From the NCBI GenBank assembly GCA_963825505.1, contig CAWGTL010000018.1, forward strand, positions 124,001 to 188,000: a DNA stretch of 64,000 bases. Direction: 5' to 3'. The DNA comes from JBBQSN01 sp963825505 (GTDB lineage: Bacteria; Actinomycetota; Actinomycetes; Actinomycetales; CAWJMD01). This document shows positions 51,391-62,535 of this stretch, in pieces. Below the pieces are notes generated by a model. It saw only the letters and a list, made by a program, of their open reading frames with translations. It ran no database searches and had not been told where the DNA came from. Made by a program: the position numbers and the translations under genes. Position 1 is the stretch's first letter. Each line of letters starts with the position of its first letter.

Positions 51391-51414
51391 CGGTAGACAA
51401 GCGCGCTGGGTGGT

Positions 51415-52869
51415 TCAGCGGGAACCAGGCGTCCTGGTGGAGGCGACACCCAGCCGGAGAACCGCCCACAGCACCCCGGTCACCGCGCCGGCGAGGAGCA
51501 GGAGACCGAGGTCGGGCTGGAACCTTCGGATGGTGCCGAGCGGCGCGCCGAACAGCGTGGGCACCAGGGCGAGCATGACCCAGGCCGCGATGCTCGTGGT
51601 GAGCAGCGGGAACCACAGGCTGAACCGACCGGCGAGACCGGTCTTGGCGCGGAGAGCGGCACGGTGGCGCCAGGCCCACACCGTGCTCAGCAGGTACCCG
51701 ACGGGCAGCAGCACCATGCCGACGAAGAGCGCCTTCTGCGACCACCGGGACCCTCCGCCGGAGTACTCGGTGCCGGTCGCGGCCGCGGTGACGGCGTTGC
51801 GCAGGTCGGCCGTCTCCCCGAAGCCGGTGCCGCTGCCACCGTTCACCAGCACGACCGCGCCTCGTCCCTCGGCGGGGACCATCGTGGCCAGGGACTCGGC
51901 CCCGGGGACCGTCCCGGAGTGCCACGCCGTGCCCTGAGCGGTGTCAAGGAACCAGCCGAGGCCGTAGAAGGGCGAGGCGCTGCTCGCGGGGCGCACCATG
52001 AGGGCCTTTCCCTCGGCGCTGAGCACGTCGTCCTCGCCGTTCATCATCATCAGCAGGTAGCGGCCGAGGTCGTTCGCGCTGGCGACCACCCCCCCGGCCG
52101 GGGCCATCCCGCGGTCGGTCCGGTTCGGCGACCGAGCCCGCGTGGTGCCGAACCAGGGCGTGTGGCTCGTCGCCATGTCGTCGTGGACCTCGCCGTCGGC
52201 GACGAAGCTGTCGGCCATGCCCACGGGCCGCAGGATGTGGCGCTCGACGTAGTCCTGGAACGGCTCGCCGCTCACGACCTCCACCAGACGGCCGGCGACG
52301 AGGTAGTTCGCGTTGGAGTACTCCCAGCTGTCCTCGGGTGCGTGCGCCGGTGTCACGTCGGCGAGCTCCTCGACACGCCGCTCGAGCTCGTCCGGCTCGC
52401 CGGTGACGTCGCTGTAGGAGGTGTTGCCCTGGACCGTCGAGAAGCCGCTCGTGTGGCTGAGCAGCTGTCGGATCGTGACCGTCCCGCCCGGACGTCCGAC
52501 GAAGGCGTCGAGGTACTCCGACACCGGCACCTCCAGGTCGACCTGCCCGTCCTCGACGAGCTGCAGGACCGCCAGCGCCGTGAAGCTCTTGGAGATCGAT
52601 CCGGTCGGGAACGCCGTGTCCGCGGTGGCGGCGTCACCCTCCCCTGCCCGGACGGCACCGCGGGCGCCGGCAGCGGTGACCTGCCCGTCCGCCACGACCG
52701 CGTAGGCCAGGCCGGGTACGCCGGACGCCGGCATCTCACGGTCGATGACGTCCTCGACCGAGCGGTCCGGACCCGCCGTGGCGGCGGTGCCCGCGCCGGC
52801 GGGGCCGGCCGCTCCGAGAGCCAGGACGAGCGCGGCGGGAACGACCGCGAGCCGACGCACCAGCGTCAT
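51415..52869 (-). CDS. Serine hydrolase, beta-lactamase/penicillin-binding-protein-like, membrane C-terminus
   Basis: A 484-residue class C beta-lactamase-fold protein. The signal peptide (about 1-27) ends at an AGA-type site. Catalytic motifs run PTGSISKSF (SxxK, Ser about 92), YSNANY (YxN, about 190) and HSGTVPGA (KTG equivalent, about 345). Three hydrophobic helices (about 385-475) anchor it. Such enzymes act as peptidases or esterases outside the cell rather than proven beta-lactamases. ATG 52869 overlaps the frameshifted DUF4386 gene by four bases. It is in an operon with that gene and the oxidoreductase, likely under the TetR at 54786. Confidence 0.83.
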   Translation of the reverse strand: MTLVRRLAVVPAALVLALGAAGPAGAGTAATAGPDRSVEDVIDREMPASGVPGLAYAVVADGQVTAAGARGAVRAGEGDAATADTAFPTGSISKSFTALAVLQLVEDGQVDLEVPVSEYLDAFVGRPGGTVTIRQLLSHTSGFSTVQGNTSYSDVTGEPDELERRVEELADVTPAHAPEDSWEYSNANYLVAGRLVEVVSGEPFQDYVERHILRPVGMADSFVADGEVHDDMATSHTPWFGTTRARSPNRTDRGMAPAGGVVASANDLGRYLLMMMNGEDDVLSAEGKALMVRPASSASPFYGLGWFLDTAQGTAWHSGTVPGAESLATMVPAEGRGAVVLVNGGSGTGFGETADLRNAVTAAATGTEYSGGGSRWSQKALFVGMVLLPVGYLLSTVWAWRHRAALRAKTGLAGRFSLWFPLLTTSIAAWVMLALVPTLFGAPLGTIRRFQPDLGLLLLAGAVTGVLWAVLRLGVASTRTPGSR

Positions 52870-53653
52870 CGTGCCTCGCCGCCGCGATCCCGGGCGACGG
52901 ACCAGCGGTGGCCCCGCCCGGCGCGCAGCAGGAGCCACAGGGTGAGCCACAGCTCGGCCACGACCGAGGGCACCGCGACGACGACGAGCAGCACGCCCGC
53001 CCAGCGGTCGTAGTCCGCCAGCACGATGTGCGCCGCGGTGTCGAACGCGTAGGCGGCGCCCGCGACCACCAGGAACCAGCCCAGCAGCCGCGGGGCGAGG
53101 CGGGAGCGGACGATCGTCGCGCCGACGACCAGCAGGTGCAGACCGAAGACCGCCAGGCCCACGAGCCACGTCAGGTCGAAGGCCTCGACGGCGGCGGCCA
53201 CCCCGGCCACCCGTGTCGCAGGGTCCACTCCGGCGAACGTGGGATCGCCGGCCAGCTGCAGGGCGATCAGCAGCGGCACCAGGGCGACCCCGAGGAACGC
53301 CGTGTAGGTCAGTCGGGACCACGCGGCCAGCAGCGACGCGTCCCGACCCCCGGGCGCAGCACGACGTACAACGCCCAGGCGATGACGACGTCCAGGACGA
53401 ACACGATGCCGAAGGCCAGCACCGCGGCCCGCACGAGCGAGGACTCGGCGGCGAAGGCGGCCGCGGTCGCGGCCGGGTCGTCGGGGTCGACCAGCCGGGT
53501 GAGGACCGCGAAGTTCGCGAAGATCGCGAGGACGAACAGCACCGCGTAGCTGCCGCCCGCCCACAGCGCGGCGGCTCGGGGTCGCGTGTCGGTTGCCCCC
53601 GGCGCCGGCTCCCTCTCCGCGGACGTGGGGGCGATCGTCCCGACGGCGGTCAT
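52866..53653 (-). pseudogene. DUF4386-like membrane protein interrupted by a frameshift
   Basis: The 5' part (ATG 53653) encodes an N-terminal extension and hydrophobic segments WAGGSYAVLFVLAIFANFAV and VRAAVLAFGIVFVLDVVIAW up to VVLRPG. After a run of five Gs (plus-strand Cs 53347-53351) the frame is lost. Adding one G continues the protein in the other frame as RDASLLAAWSRLTYTAFLGV, through four more helices to 52866. Total about 262 residues, the normal size for DUF4386. Overlaps genes on both sides by four bases. Either a deletion in a homopolymer or a sequencing error. Confidence 0.75.
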
Positions 53654-54684
53654 CGCACCTCCTCCCGGACCACGATCACGGACTTGCCGCGCGTGCGGCC
53701 GGCGACCAGGTCGCTCAACGCGGCAGCGGCCTCCTCCAGCCGGTACCGGCGGCCGACGGCTGGGCGCAGCCGGCCGTCGGCCAGCAGCTCGGCCAACCGG
53801 TCGGTGCTCGAGTGGTGCTCCCGCGCGACGAACGTGGTCAGCCGCTGCCGGACGAACGGCGACAGCGCCATCGCCCGCAGCTGGCGGTCGGTACCGCCGC
53901 TGAGGCGGTCACCACCCTCACCCCCCACGATGACGAGCGTGCCCCTCGGCGTCAGCGCCCGCCGCAGCGTCCGCAGCGGGCGGCGGCCGCCGATGTCGAG
54001 GACCAGGTCGTAGCGCCTGCCGCCCGCGAACGGGTCGCTGGTCGTGTAGTCGACGACCTCGTCGGCTCCCAGCGAGCGGACCAGGTCGGTCTTGGCGCCG
54101 CTGGCGACCCCGGTCACGTGGGCGCCGGCCGCACGGGCGATCTGCACGGCGTGGCTGCCGACCCCGCCGGAGGCCCCCAGGACGATCACGCGCTGCCCCG
54201 GCTGCACCCGCCCGACGTCGTGGAGCGCCTGCAGGGCGGTGCTACCGGAGACCGCCACCGTCGCGGCGCCGACGAGGTCCACGCCGTCGGGGACGTGGCT
54301 CAGCTTCTCCTCCCGCGCCACCGCGTACTCGGCCCAGCTGCCGGTCCCGATCCCGAACACCCGCTGCCCCGTGCGGAAGCGGGTCACCCCTGCGCCGACG
54401 GCGACGACGACGCCGGCCACGTCGAGGCCGGCGACCGGCTGGCGCGGACGGCGCAGGCCGACACCGAGCCGGAGCACGTACGGGAGCCCGGCGACCAGGT
54501 GCCACACACCGCGATCGACCCCGGCGGCGGTCACGGCGACGAGCACCTGGCCCGCGCCGGGTCGTGGGACCGGGACCTCGCCGACGGTGAGAGCGTCGGG
54601 CGGCCCGTAGGCGTCCTGCGTGACGGCGTGCATCGTCCGCGGCACGGCGGTGCTGGCGGTGCTGGCTGCTGGTGCGGTGGTCAT
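53650..54684 (-). CDS. Zinc-independent medium-chain oxidoreductase (quinone oxidoreductase type)
   Basis: A 344-residue NADPH-dependent MDR enzyme of the quinone/alkenal oxidoreductase subgroup. GroES-like domain residues about 17-140; NADP Rossmann motif VIVLGASGGVGSHAVQIARAAGA (about residues 167-189, two parts around GxGGVG). It lacks the catalytic-zinc Cys/His pair of alcohol dehydrogenases. Starts at ATG 54684, 23 bp from the first of two TetR operator palindromes. First gene of a leftward operon with DUF4386 and the serine hydrolase. Confidence 0.87.
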   Translation of the reverse strand: MTTAPAASTASTAVPRTMHAVTQDAYGPPDALTVGEVPVPRPGAGQVLVAVTAAGVDRGVWHLVAGLPYVLRLGVGLRRPRQPVAGLDVAGVVVAVGAGVTRFRTGQRVFGIGTGSWAEYAVAREEKLSHVPDGVDLVGAATVAVSGSTALQALHDVGRVQPGQRVIVLGASGGVGSHAVQIARAAGAHVTGVASGAKTDLVRSLGADEVVDYTTSDPFAGGRRYDLVLDIGGRRPLRTLRRALTPRGTLVIVGGEGGDRLSGGTDRQLRAMALSPFVRQRLTTFVAREHHSSTDRLAELLADGRLRPAVGRRYRLEEAAAALSDLVAGRTRGKSVIVVREEVR

Positions 54685-54707
54685 GGCGGCTTCTCCAGGT
54701 CGGCATC

Positions 54708-54720
54708 CGTACTTTGTACG
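54708..54720. promoter_or_regulatory. TetR operator 1
   Basis: CGTAC-TTT-GTACG, a perfect inverted repeat 24 bp upstream of the oxidoreductase start. Same arms and spacing as operator 2, centre-to-centre distance 35 bp. Confidence 0.7.
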
Positions 54721-54742
54721 TCTCGGTGGCCACGACGGTACC

Positions 54743-54755
54743 CGTACTATGTACG
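54743..54755. promoter_or_regulatory. TetR operator 2
   Basis: CGTAC-TAT-GTACG, a perfect inverted repeat 31 bp upstream of the TetR start. With operator 1 it would let one repressor shut both divergent promoters. Confidence 0.7.
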
Positions 54756-54785
54756 ACAGTCAACGTCCGACCGGGAGGAGCCCGC

Positions 54786-55523
54786 GTGCCGACCAACGAC
54801 CCCGGACCGCGGCGACGCGGTTCCCTCAGCCGCGAGCGCGTGCTCGCCGGCGCGATAGCACTCGCCGATCGCGTCGGCGTGGAGGGCCTGACCATCCGGG
54901 CCCTGGCCGAAGAGCTGTCGGTCAAGCCGATGTCGCTGTACCACCACGTGGCGAGCAAGGAGGCGATCCTGGACGGCATCGTCGACCAGGTGTTCCGCGA
55001 GTTCACGCCCCCGCCGGCCGGGGTGCCGTGGCAGGAGGCCGTGCGGGTGCGTTGCCGGTCGGTGCGTGAGGTGCTCGCCGGGCACCCCTGGGCCACCCCG
55101 CTGCTGGAGTCCCGCACGACCCCGGGCGAGGCCGTCCTCGCCCACCACGAGGCCGTGCTCGCCTGCCTCCGGGGCGGCGGCCTGTCCGTGGGCCTGACCG
55201 CCCACGCGTACGCGGTGATCGACAGCTTCGTCTACGGCTTCGCGATGCAGGAGGCCAACCTGCCCGGCACCGGCGAGGCCGACCTCGCCGTGGTCGCGCA
55301 GCAGATCCTCGCCGGCATGGACGCCGAGAGGTACCCGTCGATGGTGGAGCTGACCCGTGAGCACGTCCTGCGCCCGGGCTACAGCTTCGGGGCGTCCTTC
55401 GAGGTCGGCCTCGACCTGCTTCTGGACGGTTTGACCGCCCTCGCCGAGGACGGGAGGCGACCCCGGGCGCAGGCCATCGACAGCCACACCGAACCTGAGG
55501 CGCAGGCACTCCCCCTCGGGTGA
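54786..55523 (+). CDS. TetR-family repressor with tetracycline-repressor-like C-terminus
   Basis: A 245-residue TetR protein. N-terminal SREHV-type helix, HTH LTIRALAEELSVKPMSLYHH (about residues 38-57), and VASKEAILDGIVDQVF follow. The C-terminal domain fits TetR_C class (HPWATPLLESRTTPGEAVLAH). GTG 54786 preceded by GGGAGGAG about 10 nt upstream. Binds presumably the twin CGTAC palindromes to repress itself and the divergent oxidoreductase operon; inducer unknown. Confidence 0.88.
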   Translation: MPTNDPGPRRRGSLSRERVLAGAIALADRVGVEGLTIRALAEELSVKPMSLYHHVASKEAILDGIVDQVFREFTPPPAGVPWQEAVRVRCRSVREVLAGHPWATPLLESRTTPGEAVLAHHEAVLACLRGGGLSVGLTAHAYAVIDSFVYGFAMQEANLPGTGEADLAVVAQQILAGMDAERYPSMVELTREHVLRPGYSFGASFEVGLDLLLDGLTALAEDGRRPRAQAIDSHTEPEAQALPLG

Positions 55524-55539
55524 CCGCTCCCCCTGGTCC

Positions 55540-56454
55540 TCACCGCCAGAACTCACCGAGGCGGTCGGCCAGCGCCCTCCCCTGGTCGTGGCCGGCTCGG
55601 GCGGCCGCCGGGCGCAACGACGCGTCCATCGCGTCGACGCCGAACAGGTGCTCCGCCGTGGCGTCCGGGACGACCGTCTCGACGCGGCTGCCACCGGCGC
55701 GCAGCTCCTCGACCTGGGCGGCCAGCTGCATCCCCCACTCCGGCGGGTGCAGCGACCGTCCGCCCAGCGGTGACAGGATGATCACTTGCGCGAAACCCGT
55801 TGCCAGGTCGGCGTTCTCGTTGCGCCGGTACGCGCCGTCGAGGTACCACCGGTCCCCGATCCGGTAGGCGGAGGCGCCCGAGGTGCTGGCGGCGACCGCG
55901 TCGACCAGATCGACCCCGCTGCCGCGGTCGAACACCGCGGGCTCACCGGTCCTGGCGTCGATCGCGGTGAGGAGCACCCGGCGCTGCGGCCAGCGCGGGT
56001 CCGGCAGGCGGGCGGCGACGACGGCGCGCCACCGCCGCGTCGCGGCGCCGTCGGACCCGTCGTCGAGCTCGATGCCGATGGCGCCCATCCGACGGCGCAT
56101 GTCCGCCGCGTCCTGGGAGGCGCCGATGATCCGGCGGAACCGGTCCAGGTGGTCCGCGACGATCCCTCCGGACGACGGTCGCCCGCGCGGCGCGCCGGTG
56201 ACGGCTCGTGCGGGCGGGGGCTCGAGGGTGGCGGCGAGCAGGTCCGCCGGGGCGGTGCCCGTGAGCTGGGCCGCGGCGGTGGCGCCGGCCGAGGTCCCGA
56301 TGATCACGTCCGCCTCGGTCAGGTCGATCCCGGCGCCGGCCAGACCGGCGACCACGCCGATCAGCCAGGCGTTGCCGGTCGACCCGCCGCCGCCGAGGAC
56401 GAGCGCTCGCCCGCCCGTGACGTCGACCGGGTGCGTGGAGGAGGTGGTGTCCAT
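55540..56454 (-). CDS. Patatin-like phospholipase
   Basis: A 304-residue patatin-fold hydrolase. Oxyanion glycines ALVLGGGGSTGNAW (about 17-30), nucleophile motif IIGTSAGATAAAQL (Ser about 54), and catalytic Asp in WYLDGAYRRNENAD (about 208). The Asp-Gly-Ala/Gly dyad is intact. No signal peptide, so cytoplasmic or peripheral membrane. Converges on the TetR gene with a 16-bp gap. Substrate presumably a phospholipid or acyl ester. Confidence 0.85.
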   Translation of the reverse strand: MDTTSSTHPVDVTGGRALVLGGGGSTGNAWLIGVVAGLAGAGIDLTEADVIIGTSAGATAAAQLTGTAPADLLAATLEPPPARAVTGAPRGRPSSGGIVADHLDRFRRIIGASQDAADMRRRMGAIGIELDDGSDGAATRRWRAVVAARLPDPRWPQRRVLLTAIDARTGEPAVFDRGSGVDLVDAVAASTSGASAYRIGDRWYLDGAYRRNENADLATGFAQVIILSPLGGRSLHPPEWGMQLAAQVEELRAGGSRVETVVPDATAEHLFGVDAMDASLRPAAARAGHDQGRALADRLGEFWR

Positions 56455-56705
56455 GGGTGTCGCCTCTCGTGAGCTGCCTGTCGGGCGCTCCCGGTGGCGA
56501 CCTGCTCAGTGGAGCGGTCGCGGACCTCGGGGCGCCCCCGGTGCCGGTGCTGCGTGCACGGGTCTCACCTCCTGCCGGTCGACGACCGCCGACGGCGGTC
56601 ACGCGAACGGTCACACACGTCGACGCGGAGGGCAACCGACATGCGCGAGGCCCATCAGGACCGTCGCCGCACGAGCGCCCGGCGCACCTGGTCGGGCGCT
56701 GCCCG

Positions 56706-57889
56706 TCAGGACAGGTGCAGGTGCAGCTCGTTGCCCTCGGGGTCGGCGAGCACGTGCACACCCGCTCCCTCGTCCGAGCGGAGCACCGCTCCCCCTGCCG
56801 CCAGCGCCTTCTCGACCCGCTGCGCCGCCTGGTCCCGCGGCACGTCGAGGCGCAGCTGCATCCGCCCGCGCTGCCGGCGGCGCGCCTCGTCGTCGGCCTC
56901 CATCGGCTGGAAGAACAGCGGTACGTCGAGCAGTCGGGGGTGCACGATGTCGGTGAGGAACTCCCGCTCGTCGTGCTCGTACCCCAGCACGGAGCGCCAG
57001 AACTCGCGGACCGCCCGAACGTCCACGGCGTCGAGGCCGAACTGGACGAACCGGAGCCGGTGCGGCTCGGCGACCAGACCGAGCCCGCGGGCAGCCTCCT
57101 GCACCGCGCCGGCGAGACCGGCGAAACCCTCTGCCTCCCAGAGGTCCTTGCCGCTGTCGACCGCGACGCCCTCGGTGCGGACGTCGATCATCACCGGCAG
57201 CCCGGCGGCGTCGGCGAGGGCAGCAGCGCGCTCGACCAGCTCGACCACGGCGTCGCGGCCGCCGGTGTAGAAGACCTTGCCGCCGAACACGAGCCGCCAG
57301 TCGTCGGCTCCCGCGTCGGCGGGGAACCGGTCGTCCGGCACGACGGGGACGAGGTCGACCTCGTTGCCCTCGGGGTCGGCGGCGTTGAGGAAGTACGGCC
57401 ACTCGTCGCCGTCCGGGGCGCGGTCGGGGGCGACCTGCCGTGCCGCCTCGCGGCCCAGCTCGTGCGGCCGCGAGACGTCGAGGTGGAGCCGGACCCGCAG
57501 CGGTCGGTGCTCGACGGTGGGCAGCACGCGGATCATGGGGTCGCGGCGCAGCGGGTCGACCAGGCCGTCGTCGGCGGCGTCGTACGCGGTCACGGTCCGC
57601 CAGAACTCCGTGACGGAGGTCGGGTCCTCAGCTTCGACGACGAGCGAGAGACGTTGCAGCGCGGCCGGATCAGCATCGAAGCCGAGTTCTCGCGCGACGT
57701 CCGCCACGAGCTCGGCCGCGGCCGGGTCGTCGACGGTGACCCCCACGCCGGTCCTCCGCACGTCCAGGTCGGGCAGTGCCCCCTCCTGACCCAGCAGGTC
57801 GGCGATGCCGCGGACCAGTCCAGCGCCCGCGGCGTGGGACGACGTGGGAAACCACGCGCTCGTGCGCCCGTCGAGCGGGCGCCAGCCGG

Positions 57890-57893
<4 letters not shown>
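56706..57893 (-). CDS. PCD-like plus tandem VOC-domain protein
   Basis: A 395-residue fusion. The N-terminal 80 residues resemble a pterin-4a-carbinolamine-dehydratase-like unit (GWRPLDGRTSAWFPTSSHAA; DLDVRRTGVGVTVDDPAAAEL). VOC-type modules follow: LDVSRPHELGREAARQVAP to ADPEGNEVDLVPV, and a second pair ending LADPEGNELHLHL. Actinobacterial proteins of this type have no known substrate. GTG 57893 overlaps the uvrA-like stop by four bases, implying co-translation with a DNA/antibiotic-tolerance-type ABC protein. Confidence 0.78.
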
Positions 57894-60304
<2,411 letters not shown>

Positions 60305-60351
60305 CCTCGCTCCGTCCGTGCGCCTGCGCTGGTCACCTGCGAGATCGTGCC

Positions 60352-60978
60352 ATGTCCTGCCACCCTGCACGGGTGGACCGACAACGAGCCGCGACCCTTC
60401 GCCGACTGCTGTCCGGCAGCGCCCTGCTGGAGCGCGTGACCGGCTTCGGCACGGGCCTGCGCACGTCGACCCGGCAGCACGGGGGCCTGCTGCTGGTCGG
60501 CACCGAGCAGCACGAGCCCTGGCACCTGGCGGCGCACCTGTCCGAGGACGCCCGACGGGCCGGCGTCTCGGAGCTCGTCCCCACCCTGGTGCGGCACCAC
60601 GTGCCGGACGGCGCGCCGCCGCACCTCGCGGTCGGGCTGGACCGCCTCAGCGCCGCCGGCCGGTCGGCGGCCCTGCTCGTCGTGGCGCCGGACGACCTCG
60701 ACGAGCACCTGCTGGAGCGGCTCGCCGATGCCCGGCGCGCGGGGACGACGCTGTTCGCGGTGCACCGCGGCGACGCCGACGTGGCCGGCCTGGCCCACGA
60801 GGAGCTCGACGTCCCGGCCGGTCCGCTCGGTAGCCGCCGCCCCGCGCCCGAGCTGCTCGACACCGCCCAAACGCTCGAGGTGGTGCAGCACCTCGTCAGC
60901 GTGACCGCCACGGACCTGCGTCCGGACCGGGCCGCCGGACGGCTGGCAGCGCTGCGGGCGGCGCTGGGGCGGCGCTGA
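60352..60978 (+). CDS. Hypothetical protein
   Basis: A 208-residue, soluble, Arg/Leu/Ala-rich protein with no recognised domain. Conserved-looking stretches are VTGFGTGLRTSTRQHGGLLLVG and HHVPDGAPPHLAVGLDRLSAAG; LLVVAPDDLDEHLLERLADA suggests a Rossmann-like alternation of strand and helix. ATG 60352 is used; GTG 60373 is an alternative, and neither has a clear ribosome-binding site. Divergent from the uvrA-like gene by 47 bp, so they may share a regulatory region. Confidence 0.6.
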   Translation: MSCHPARVDRQRAATLRRLLSGSALLERVTGFGTGLRTSTRQHGGLLLVGTEQHEPWHLAAHLSEDARRAGVSELVPTLVRHHVPDGAPPHLAVGLDRLSAAGRSAALLVVAPDDLDEHLLERLADARRAGTTLFAVHRGDADVAGLAHEELDVPAGPLGSRRPAPELLDTAQTLEVVQHLVSVTATDLRPDRAAGRLAALRAALGRR

Positions 60979-61141
60979 ACCGGCCGTCGGGCGCGGACGG
61001 CATGCTGGTCCGGATGAGCTCGCTCGCCACGACGACCACGCCGGTCACCGCCGCGTGGCTGCGCGGGCGCCTCGACCTCGAGACAACGCCGACGGGTCCT
61101 GTGCGTCGTCCTCGACGCCGTCCGAGACCGGCCGCGCCCCG

Positions 61142-61753
61142 TCACGTCCCGTCGTGCGCGCGGTCCGGGCCGGCGTCGGCGTCCGCCTGGCCGGCGCGGT
61201 CGGGAAGGGTCGGGTGGTCCGTGGGGTACAGCCCGGCGACGAAGCCGAACACCTGCTGCCCCCCGCGCGGGAGCTGCGAGAACTCGTTCACCAGGTCGAA
61301 CACGCGCGCCCAGAAGTCGGTGGCCGCCTCCCGCGGGATCCGCGCGTACCGCAGGATCGCGCGGAGCCGGTCGGCCTCGTGCGCCGGCACCGACTCCGCG
61401 CCGGCGACCGCCAGGTAGTTGGTGACGTCGGGGACCTGCTCGGGCTCGATCTGCCCGACGTAGAAGATGCGCGCCGTGCGGCCGTAGGAGCGCTCCTCGA
61501 CCGCGCGGACCCGCCTGGTCCGCACCACCCGCAGCAGGTCGACCTCGACCAGCGCGTTGACGTGGTACGCCACGCTGCTCCGCGGGCGCCCGACCGCCTC
61601 GGCGAGCTCGGCGACCGTCGCCGCGCGCTCGAGGACGAGCTCGAGCAGGGTGCTGCGCAGCGGGTCGAACAGGGCCTTCACCTCGGCCGCGCCCGTCACG
61701 ACGCGCAGGTCCTCGAGGTCGTAGTCCGGCAGCCGCGGCGCAATGGTCGACAT
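61142..61753 (-). CDS. Winged-helix regulator, ArsR/HTH_20 type
   Basis: A 203-residue regulator. The winged helix lies at about residues 20-95: LFDPLRSTLLELVLERAATV, then ELAEAVGRPRSSVAYHVNAL, an ArsR/HTH_20 pattern. A C-terminal helical domain (about 115-190) resembles those of daunorubicin-type repressors. The last residues are acidic. ATG 61753; divergent from an alpha/beta hydrolase gene with a palindrome in between, implying that it represses that gene. Confidence 0.82.
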   Translation of the reverse strand: MSTIAPRLPDYDLEDLRVVTGAAEVKALFDPLRSTLLELVLERAATVAELAEAVGRPRSSVAYHVNALVEVDLLRVVRTRRVRAVEERSYGRTARIFYVGQIEPEQVPDVTNYLAVAGAESVPAHEADRLRAILRYARIPREAATDFWARVFDLVNEFSQLPRGGQQVFGFVAGLYPTDHPTLPDRAGQADADAGPDRAHDGT

Positions 61754-61773
61754 TTTTGGTTCGTTCCACTAGG

Positions 61774-61786
61774 TTGATCGATCGAA
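61774..61786. promoter_or_regulatory. Candidate operator between ArsR-type regulator and hydrolase
   Basis: TTGATCGATCGAA is a near-palindrome centred on TCGATCGA in the 77-bp divergent gap. It would place a bound dimer over the likely hydrolase promoter. Confidence 0.35.
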
Positions 61787-61830
61787 GAAGATGGAGCATA
61801 GCCTGCTCCCCCTGAGACCCGGGAGGTCCC

Positions 61831-62535
61831 GTGACCGACATCGTTCTCGTCCCCGGCCTGTGGCTGGACTCCTCGACCTGGGACGCGGTGGTCCCGCCTC
61901 TCGAGCAGGCCGGCCACCGCGTCACCGCCCTCACCCTGCCCGGGATGGGATCCCGCGACGCGGACCGCTCAGCGGTGACGCTGCAGGACCACGTCGACGC
62001 CGTGGTCGCGGCGATCGACGCGGCCGACCAGCCCGCCGTGGTCGTCGGCCACTCGATGGGGGCCGGCGTGGCGCACGCGGCGGCCGACGCCCGTCCGGCG
62101 AAGGTGGCGCGGCTGGTGCTCGTCGGCGGCTTTCCCGGCGACGACGGCAGCCCGCTCGCGAAGGGCTTCGGCACCGACGGCGCCGATCTGCCGTTCCCCG
62201 GCTGGGACGCCATGGACGAGGCCGACGTGCGCGACCTCGACGACGCCACCCGGGCCGCGGTGCAGGACCGGATGCGACCGTCGCCCGCGCGGCTGACCAC
62301 CGACGTGCTCCACCTGCGCGACGACCGCCGGCACCAGGTGCCGGTCACGATGGTCTGCCCCGAGTTCACCCCCGACCAGGCGCGCGCATGGGTCGCCTCC
62401 GGCGACGTGCCCGAGCTCTCGGCCACGGCGGACGTCGAGTACGTCGACCTCGACTCCGGCCACTGGCCGCAGGTGACCCGACCGCGCGAGCTCGCCGAGG
62501 CGATCGCCGGGGCGGCGGACCGCACCACCACCTGA
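61831..62535 (+). CDS. Alpha/beta hydrolase
   Basis: A 234-residue alpha/beta hydrolase. Oxyanion strand LVPGLWLDSSTWD (about 6-18), nucleophile GHSMGAGVAHAAA (Ser about 72, canonical GxSxG), and catalytic His in DLDSGHWPQVTRP (about 212). Small size fits esterase or epoxide-hydrolase-like enzymes. GTG 61831 has GGGAGG 5-10 nt upstream. Divergent from the ArsR-type regulator, suggesting substrate-linked induction. Confidence 0.85.
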   Translation: MTDIVLVPGLWLDSSTWDAVVPPLEQAGHRVTALTLPGMGSRDADRSAVTLQDHVDAVVAAIDAADQPAVVVGHSMGAGVAHAAADARPAKVARLVLVGGFPGDDGSPLAKGFGTDGADLPFPGWDAMDEADVRDLDDATRAAVQDRMRPSPARLTTDVLHLRDDRRHQVPVTMVCPEFTPDQARAWVASGDVPELSATADVEYVDLDSGHWPQVTRPRELAEAIAGAADRTTT

